A stretch of DNA of 11,973 bases from positions 1-11,973 of the forward strand of contig DAOWME010000068.1 of NCBI GenBank assembly GCA_030643245.1, in the 5' to 3' direction. The DNA comes from Deltaproteobacteria bacterium (GTDB taxonomy: Bacteria > Desulfobacterota > UBA8473). Below the pieces are notes generated by a model. That model was not told the DNA's origin. It saw nothing but the letters and a program-made list of their open reading frames with translations, and searched no databases. A program made the translations under genes and the position numbers. Below, in pieces: positions 8,301 through 11,973 of this stretch (within the stretch, counting starts at the first letter, position 1; each line of letters starts with the position of its first letter).

Positions 8301-8740
8301 TTACGCTTGTCTACAAAGAAGGCCCTAGGTATTCCTCTCTCGGAGATGCAGTCCACAGCCTTCTTCAGGGACCCCGGCAATGTCACAGGGCAGATCTCCC
8401 TGCAGCGCCCACAAAAACAGCACAATTCCGGGTCGATGTAACAGGGTCTGTTGCGGACAAATGCGGAAAAGCCGTCCCTGGAATGCCGAATCTCATAAAC
8501 GATCGATGATGTGACAATATGGATCAGGGGATGGTTGCGTACCGCCATGAGCAAGGGATGGATCGCGTATAATGACATCACCCCGGAAGGGAGAACCTCT
8601 GCGTCTTCAAGGGAGGCCTTCAACTCGCTTTCCTCTTCTATTATGACGACCCGGTGGCCGATGGTGGCCAGATCATAGGCTGCTTTGAGGGATTCGATCT
8701 TGCTGCCTATTATCAAGGCACTGTAAATCTCTGCGGTCAT
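5345..8740 (-). CDS. Giant HdrA-like/NfnB(GltD)-like iron-sulfur flavoprotein fusion
   Basis: The 1131-residue protein is a mosaic. Residues 1-100 look like an HdrA flavin-fold remnant with a lost glycine motif (IIGSKIES). A ferredoxin motif CCFCGRCREICP (107-118) follows. Residues about 145-560 are a complete GltD/NfnB-type core: CQKACPLGINIQGY (151-164), FAD motif GSGPAG (249-254), a second nucleotide motif GGGNAA (381-386) with YRRTRAEMPG for NAD(P)H, and AAGDAITG. Then come CMQCGVCSECRQCETVC (616-632), an HdrA-like domain with VCTCN (731-735) and ACSCC (791-795), a second degenerate Rossmann motif (VTGATPES, 880-887), and two C-terminal [4Fe-4S] motifs (1063-1074, 1097-1108). FAD and NAD(P)H binding is therefore expected only in the GltD-like core, which probably links NAD(P)H to the Hdr and ferredoxin chains. 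It starts 28 nt after korC; GGGAG lies 11 nt upstream of the ATG. It overlaps the MvhD-like gene by four bases. Confidence 0.88.
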   Translation of the reverse strand: MTAEIYSALIIGSKIESLKAAYDLATIGHRVVIIEEESELKASLEDAEVLPSGVMSLYAIHPLLMAVRNHPLIHIVTSSIVYEIRHSRDGFSAFVRNRPCYIDPELCCFCGRCREICPVTLPGSLKKAVDCISERGIPRAFFVDKRKRPPCQKACPLGINIQGYLALIADGKFGEALDLIRESAPLVGILGRICHHPCESQCRRDEVDEPLAICSLKRFVSDYELEDPGHQVTVPEPEERYEEKIAIIGSGPAGLTAAWELTRLGYETTILEALPVIGGMLRTVIAGYRLPQTTLDHEIEALKKMGIEIVTDSPIGLDKSIDSLLFYDGFDAVLIATGADLNKKLGLNGEALAGVYHSIPFLKRISLGEKPTIGKQVVVIGGGNAAMESARTAVRLGAEEVNILYRRTRAEMPGDKEELDLTLEEGVKINYLVSPTRFTGKAGQLTGVNCIHMDLGKPGPNGKRRPLPKKDSEFTLDVDTAIVAIGQEPDLSFVDEGSPIRISRQSTIKVNRDYRTEQKGVFAAGDAITGSATVAEAMGAAKKAALSIHRHLRGEPWQEVEDREDTRGDYEPIDPETPHTSRQSMSVRETEERRHDFLEVELGYTREQAVKEAKRCMQCGVCSECRQCETVCEDVGAVNHSGLKKYGEYGFHLVISSRPLPEEFVSVLPEERIFHESEFGEGRNLEESLLFGAGLAGRAAAFLTSRMQVIPPDDKRLPPLYKKEVRTGLFVCTCNETIGNKEIINELLRFGAKFEEVIHSEVLPSACHPDGAGTIASAIEEKGITRVVLAACSCCTLDMICTACNDQRLRCKGNLFNKQGLDPSIFEMINLKNFLATRRGMDLQGILEGGKNMIECALSRVKFQKELPGQKGTVPKTVAVTGATPESLMAALNLEKMGYRVYLIDEGDTLSDKDVVGGDTSYALTVEGIREEINLGGITYLPGLQIKALEGHLGSFKMAFNGTSPSRLRVSAILFSGVDLENVPLTGNLLRKGFSHRALPGFPSFSPWSTGIPGIFEIMIPGENAFNRKGLPGAAAAAQVAALLRKSEIRAKNIVAQVDQDLCRGCGHCFEACPFSAIEMRGDDPEQKTAAIIEMHCQGCGTCVSICPTGAVDTTHKTEKQTEQLIEVMLR

Positions 8741-8768
8741 GGGACTCTACACTCCCTTTGCTCTCAAC

Positions 8769-9332
8769 CTATCCTGTTCCCGATTTCTGCTTCTCTCCGC
8801 GCTTGTAGCCCTTCTCAAAGGCTTTTAGGTTTTTTTCTTCCGTTCCCTTGGGAACAGACTTCTCCACTGCATTTCTCAATGACTCGGCATTGACTGCATC
8901 GGAGAGGGACGCCAGATATCCGAGAATGACGATGTTGGCCATCATTTTATTGCCCAGCTTCTCAGCCATACGGGTTGCGGGTATGGAATATGATACGTGG
9001 CGTTCATCGTTCTTCCTTCTCTTAACCAGATCCGTATCTGTAAGGAGGAGTCCACCATCTCGCAGTGAATCGATATTGTTTTCATAGGCTTCCTGTGACA
9101 TGCTGATCAATATGTGCGGGTTGTGTACGTATGGATAAGAGATGGTCTCTTTCGAGATAATTACATGGGCTGAACAGGCGCCCCCCCTGGCCTCCGGCCC
9201 GTATGACTGCACCAGTGTGGCATTTATCTTGTCGTATATGGTCGCTGCCTTGCCTAGTATACTGCCGTTGAGAATAACACCCTGTCCTCCGTATCCACTG
9301 ATTATGATTTCGTGATAAACTCCTCCGCTCAT
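8769..9332 (-). CDS. korC: 2-oxoacid:ferredoxin oxidoreductase, gamma subunit
   Basis: This 187-residue subunit belongs to the POR/KOR gamma family, which helps bind coenzyme A in 2-oxoacid:ferredoxin oxidoreductases. The glycine-rich start HEIIISGYGGQGV (about 7-19) and SYGPEARGGACSAHVIIS (43-60) are diagnostic, and the length is normal. ATG at 9332 is preferred: AAGGGGG (9346-9340) lies 7 nt upstream and the ATG overlaps the korB stop as TAATG. A longer reading from GTG at 9377 would add 15 atypical residues. The tail (EKGYKRGEKQKSGTG) is basic. The gene closes the four-subunit set korD-A-B-C, immediately before the flavoprotein fusion. Confidence 0.92.
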   Translation of the reverse strand: MSGGVYHEIIISGYGGQGVILNGSILGKAATIYDKINATLVQSYGPEARGGACSAHVIISKETISYPYVHNPHILISMSQEAYENNIDSLRDGGLLLTDTDLVKRRKNDERHVSYSIPATRMAEKLGNKMMANIVILGYLASLSDAVNAESLRNAVEKSVPKGTEEKNLKAFEKGYKRGEKQKSGTG

Positions 9333-10198
9333 TACTTTGCCCCCTTTTCTCTCTTGGGCGGATATATCTCTTCCCACAGATCAAAGAATGTGGGTCTTTC
9401 GATATCCACAAATTTGCCCACCACGATCTCCTTTTCTATGTCGAGGTTAGCATCCTTGGGATGTATACCGTTTTTGATTACACTGATTTTGTGAAAATGC
9501 TGTATGATATGAAGAGGGGGACCTAACTTATTTTTTCTGCCAAAGGATGTGGGGCATGATGATATTACCTCAACAAAAGAGAAGCCTTTCTTGTTAAAGG
9601 CCTCGAGGATAGAGTTGGTGAGACGCCTGACGTGGAGGGTGGTCCATCTGGCAACATAGGCGGCGCCCGCTGCCGCCGCCATATAAGCCAAGTTGAACGG
9701 TCGTTCGAAGTTTCCGTCGGGGGTCGTGCTCGTCCTGGCGTTAAATGGTGTCGAGGAGGCCACCTGCCCACCTGTCATGCCGTATGTAAAATTATTGACA
9801 CATATGATGGTCAAGTCCATATTTCTGCGGGCGGCATGGATGAAGTGATTGCCTCCTATGGTGAAAAGGTCTCCATCCCCGCTGAATACGATTATATTCA
9901 TTTTCGGTTTGGCTATTTTAAGGCCTGTGGCAAACGGTATGGCCCGGCCGTGGGTGGTATGAAAGGAATCAAGTTTAACATAACCGGCAGCCCTTCCGGA
10001 ACAACCTATCCCGGATATCACGGCAAAATTGTTATAGTCAATGTTCGATTCATGGATGGCTGTAAGACAACTGGAGAATACTGTCCCGATATCACAACCA
10101 GGGCACCAGATATGCGGCATCCTGTCGTCCCGGAGGAGATCACTCAGGGGGTGCTTCCCGGGCATCCCGTTCAATTCTTTGAGTCCCTGTTTTTTCAT
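9332..10198 (-). CDS. korB: 2-oxoacid:ferredoxin oxidoreductase, beta (thiamine diphosphate) subunit
   Basis: The 288-residue beta subunit carries thiamine diphosphate and a [4Fe-4S] cluster. Visible motifs are WCPGCDIG (31-38), GIGCSGR (63-69) with a family cluster Cys, the thiamine-diphosphate/Mg motif GDGDLFTIGGN (107-117) and NNFTYGMTGGQ (135-145). HTTHGRA (80-86) contacts substrate in this family. The length is typical of four-subunit enzymes. The ATG overlaps the korA stop (ATGA), with an excellent ribosome binding site GAGGTGAT at 10215-10208, 9 nt upstream. With korA it should decarboxylate a 2-oxoacid to an acyl-CoA, passing electrons to ferredoxin. 2-oxoglutarate is the most likely substrate by overall resemblance, but a branched-chain or other 2-oxoacid cannot be excluded from sequence alone. 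Confidence 0.93.
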   Translation of the reverse strand: MKKQGLKELNGMPGKHPLSDLLRDDRMPHIWCPGCDIGTVFSSCLTAIHESNIDYNNFAVISGIGCSGRAAGYVKLDSFHTTHGRAIPFATGLKIAKPKMNIIVFSGDGDLFTIGGNHFIHAARRNMDLTIICVNNFTYGMTGGQVASSTPFNARTSTTPDGNFERPFNLAYMAAAAGAAYVARWTTLHVRRLTNSILEAFNKKGFSFVEVISSCPTSFGRKNKLGPPLHIIQHFHKISVIKNGIHPKDANLDIEKEIVVGKFVDIERPTFFDLWEEIYPPKREKGAK

Positions 10199-11325
10199 AG
10201 TCTGCTAATCACCTCAAGGATTTCATTGGGATGAAAGATAGCTCCTCCGGCATGACTCACCAACACGATCTCAGTCTTACCCGCCGAGCACCGTTCCACT
10301 TCAAGGCAGATCTGGCCATAATTTATCTCCGGCACTACAAACCCTCTAACCTGGGGAGCAAGTTCCCTTATCCTCTTTTCAGGAAAAGGCCAGATGGTAA
10401 TGAGCTTCATCATCCCACACTTGATCCCACTATCCCTGGCCATTTCCAAGGCCTTCAATGCCGGACGAGCCGAGATCCCGTAAGCGATGACGACTATTTC
10501 AGCATCCGCCATTTCAATCTCCTCATATTCCACTATATCGTCTACATTGTTGCGGATCTTATAGATCAGCCTGTCCATCATTTCTTTTTGAACAGGGGCG
10601 GTTATGACGGGATATCCCCTTTTGTCATGGGTTAGACCTGTGGAGTGTATACGGTATCCTTCTCCAATCCCTACCATTGGAGCGACCATGTCTTCATCAG
10701 AGACATATGGCAGGTATTCTTCAGGGGGAAGCGTTGATATCCTGCGAGAATAGACGTCGATCTTGTCGTACGGTGGGATAACGACTTTCTCTGTCATGTG
10801 CCCCACCACTTCATCGGTCAGGACCAATACCGGAAGGCGATACTTCTCGGAAAGGTTGAATGCCTTTATGGTTATATCGAATAATTCCTGAGGGGAACTG
10901 GCACTGAGGGCTATGATCTCATAGTGACCATGAGAGCCCCATCTGGCCTGCATCATATCTCCTTGCGCACATAAAGTGGGGAGACCCGTTGATGGGCCGG
11001 CCCTTTGAACATTTACCACCACGCAGGGTACCTCCATTATGATGCCGAGGCCTATATTTTCCATCATCAGGCTAAAACCCGGCCCTGAAGTGGATGTCAT
11101 GGACTTGAGCCCACCCCAGGATGCCCCTAGAATGGCAGCCATGGAGGCCATTTCATCCTCCATTTGGATATAGGTGCCTCCGACCTGGGGTAGCCTTTTG
11201 GCCATCCTTTCTGCCACCTCTGTCGCAGGAGTTATCGGATAACCAGCGAAGAATTTACATCCACAGGCAATGGCGCCCTCGGCGCAGGCTGTATCTCCCA
11301 TAATAAACTGTTCAGTTCCTTCCAA
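10195..11325 (-). CDS. korA: 2-oxoacid:ferredoxin oxidoreductase, alpha subunit
   Basis: The alpha subunit (376 residues from the start chosen) shows the family opening MGDTACAEGAIACGC, the YPITPATEVAE motif (about 29-39), MEDEMASMAAILGASW and TSGPGFSLM (about 79-87). It forms the pyrimidine-side thiamine-diphosphate site and the substrate pocket together with KorB. The gamma domain is separate (korC), as in four-subunit KOR and POR enzymes. No ATG is available near the start. TTG at 11325 lies 9 nt after AGGAG (11339-11335), whereas TTG at 11331 lies only 3 nt after it, so 11325 is preferred although the longer reading is also open. The rare TTG may lower its translation relative to neighbours. 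The gene begins 14 nt after korD and its TGA overlaps korB. Confidence 0.92.
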   Translation of the reverse strand: MEGTEQFIMGDTACAEGAIACGCKFFAGYPITPATEVAERMAKRLPQVGGTYIQMEDEMASMAAILGASWGGLKSMTSTSGPGFSLMMENIGLGIIMEVPCVVVNVQRAGPSTGLPTLCAQGDMMQARWGSHGHYEIIALSASSPQELFDITIKAFNLSEKYRLPVLVLTDEVVGHMTEKVVIPPYDKIDVYSRRISTLPPEEYLPYVSDEDMVAPMVGIGEGYRIHSTGLTHDKRGYPVITAPVQKEMMDRLIYKIRNNVDDIVEYEEIEMADAEIVVIAYGISARPALKALEMARDSGIKCGMMKLITIWPFPEKRIRELAPQVRGFVVPEINYGQICLEVERCSAGKTEIVLVSHAGGAIFHPNEILEVISRL

Positions 11326-11339
11326 AGCCAAGATCTCCT

Positions 11340-11669
11340 CTATTCAACCATATCTTCGACATAGATGGCAAATTCCGGGCATATCACCTCACAGAATTTA
11401 CAGTTAACACAATCTTCCGGTTTTTCGACATAGGGCGGGTGGTAACCCTTTCTATTGAAGTGCTTCGATATAACCAAGACATCACGCGGGCAATATTCTA
11501 CACAAAAAGAACAGCCCTTACAACGATCTTCAATAATCGATACCCTCCCCCGTGGAACCTTAATCTTTTCGTAATCTAACGGTTTCCGCCAGTATTTCAT
11601 GTGTAAATCCTTGTTATAGATCTGTGCCGCTCTTAGTGGCGATGTCTTGTGGAGTGGGTTGTCAGCCAT
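11340..11669 (-). CDS. korD: 2-oxoacid:ferredoxin oxidoreductase, delta (2x[4Fe-4S] ferredoxin) subunit
   Basis: This 109-residue ferredoxin-type subunit has two complete [4Fe-4S] motifs, CKGCSFCVEYCP (50-61) and CVNCKFCEVICPEF (87-100), and the family phrase KGYHPPYV between them. It passes electrons from the KorB cluster to ferredoxin or to the downstream flavoproteins. Two starts are possible. ATG 11669 has GGAAG 7 nt upstream, but that site lies in a repeat copy. ATG 11600 (residue 24, MKYWRKPLDY) has AAGGA 7 nt upstream and would give an 86-residue protein beginning where many relatives seem to begin. The region 11601-11669 could then be leader RNA. It is the first gene of the operon. 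Confidence 0.9.
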   Translation of the reverse strand: MADNPLHKTSPLRAAQIYNKDLHMKYWRKPLDYEKIKVPRGRVSIIEDRCKGCSFCVEYCPRDVLVISKHFNRKGYHPPYVEKPEDCVNCKFCEVICPEFAIYVEDMVE

Positions 11670-11670
11670 C

Positions 11671-11738
11671 TATAGACTTCCATATATATAAATTTCACTG
11701 CGTTATCGGTCGGAAGCCTAGACGACGTACTAAAAATG
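11671..11738 (+). repeat. Second copy of the palindrome's left half
   Basis: This stretch aligns with 151-216 in the same orientation at about 87% with two single-base gaps; shared blocks include TTCCATATAT, GCGTTATCGGTCGGAA and GACGACGTACTA. The right half of the palindrome is absent or too decayed to recognise. The copy touches the korD start region: its complement supplies the GGAAG that precedes ATG 11669. The operon thus lies between two direct copies of the element. Confidence 0.75.
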
Positions 11739-11791
11739 GGCATCCTTCATGCATCGGTTTACACTTTTGAAATTATGGATGCTTCAACGGT

Positions 11792-11973
11792 GGTCAAATT
11801 TTAACCCGTGCAGAACTCGCATCTAAGTGAGCATAAAGAAAGAACTGTCTAGAGCTATTAAATTTAACCTATAGGTTTTGGAACTACAAACATTCAAAAA
11901 ACGAGTCTTTCCACCTGTCCTTTCTTAACGCTCACTAAAACGCTCAAACAGCTGCACGGATTAAAATTTGACC
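11792..11973. repeat. Long imperfect inverted repeat, reaching the window edge
   Basis: The outer arms 11792-11813 and 11952-11973 are 22 nt and pair at 21 positions (GGTCAAATTTTAACC... against ...TTAAAATTTGACC). Further in, GTGAGCATAAAGAAAG (about 11827-11842) pairs imperfectly with CTTTCTTAACGCTCAC (about 11919-11934). The centre is AT-rich without an ORF. Size, terminal inverted repeats and lack of coding are MITE-like. The element may extend past the window, and its sequence differs from the 151-275 palindrome. Confidence 0.7.

Larger units (their letters stand above)
11670..11973. other. Upstream intergenic region of the operon, repeats only
   Basis: No convincing coding sequence is visible in these 304 bases. 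They hold the half-palindrome copy (11671-11738), a short inverted pair GCATCC/GGATGC near 11740-11782, and a long imperfect inverted repeat (11792-11973). The operon promoter should lie here on the minus strand. Candidates such as TTGACC (on the inner edge of the inverted repeat) or TTGAAG with a downstream TGTAAA are weak, and I do not assign a promoter. Confidence 0.5.

Noticed and set aside
5340..8893. Several plus-strand open frames of 60 to 200 codons opposite the flavoprotein fusion and korC
   Set aside because: They are shadows of minus-strand genes with strong conserved motifs; none has a recognisable domain or a convincing start.
9082..9411. A minus-strand frame of 109 codons overlapping korB and korC
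   Set aside because: It is another reading frame of the same DNA that encodes the clear korC N-terminus and korB C-terminus.

Overview
The window looks like a piece of chromosome from a strictly anaerobic bacterium, most likely a sulfate-reducing or syntrophic member of the Desulfobacterota (former Deltaproteobacteria). This is inferred from the gene content: 2-oxoacid:ferredoxin oxidoreductase plus heterodisulfide-reductase (Hdr) modules, very many iron-sulfur motifs, and a bacterial-type selenocysteine signal. An archaeal origin is less likely, because the recoding hairpin lies inside the coding region just after the UGA, as in bacteria.

Almost the whole window is one minus-strand operon read from about 11669 down to 349. 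In order of transcription it encodes: a two-cluster ferredoxin subunit (korD), the alpha (korA), beta (korB) and gamma (korC) subunits of a 2-oxoacid:ferredoxin oxidoreductase, an 1131-residue HdrA/NfnB(GltD)-type flavoprotein fusion, a small MvhD-like [2Fe-2S] protein with an altered cysteine pattern, an HdrD-like (HdrC-HdrB fusion) protein with two CCG domains, an HdrA-MvhD fusion, and a membrane-anchored protein of unknown function. Gene spacing is tight (ATGA and TAATG overlaps, gaps of 1 to about 30 nt). The exception is a 100-nt gap before hdrA that holds a long hairpin.

The central observation is that hdrA seems to be split by a stop codon at 3068-3070, but the stop is an in-frame TGA exactly where HdrA proteins carry a conserved cysteine. 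The frame continues without shift, and a 7-bp hairpin with a GGUC loop (3030-3047) follows. The gene is therefore best read as one 806-codon selenoprotein with Sec at residue 202.

As a system, the genes suggest that a 2-oxoacid (probably 2-oxoglutarate) is oxidised to its acyl-CoA. Its low-potential electrons would be combined or split among ferredoxin, NAD(P)H (GltD/NfnB-like core) and a disulfide or membrane acceptor (HdrD-like) through flavin-based bifurcation or confurcation. This wiring is inference.

The flanks are rich in palindromic repeats. Positions 1-348 may hold the tail of a plus-strand gene (1-81), one arm of a dispersed 25-bp motif (102-127) and a 125-bp nested palindrome (151-275). 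The half-palindrome recurs in the same orientation at 11671-11738, just upstream of the operon. A different long inverted repeat fills 11792-11973 and reaches the window edge. No rRNA, tRNA, CRISPR array or transposase gene is visible.
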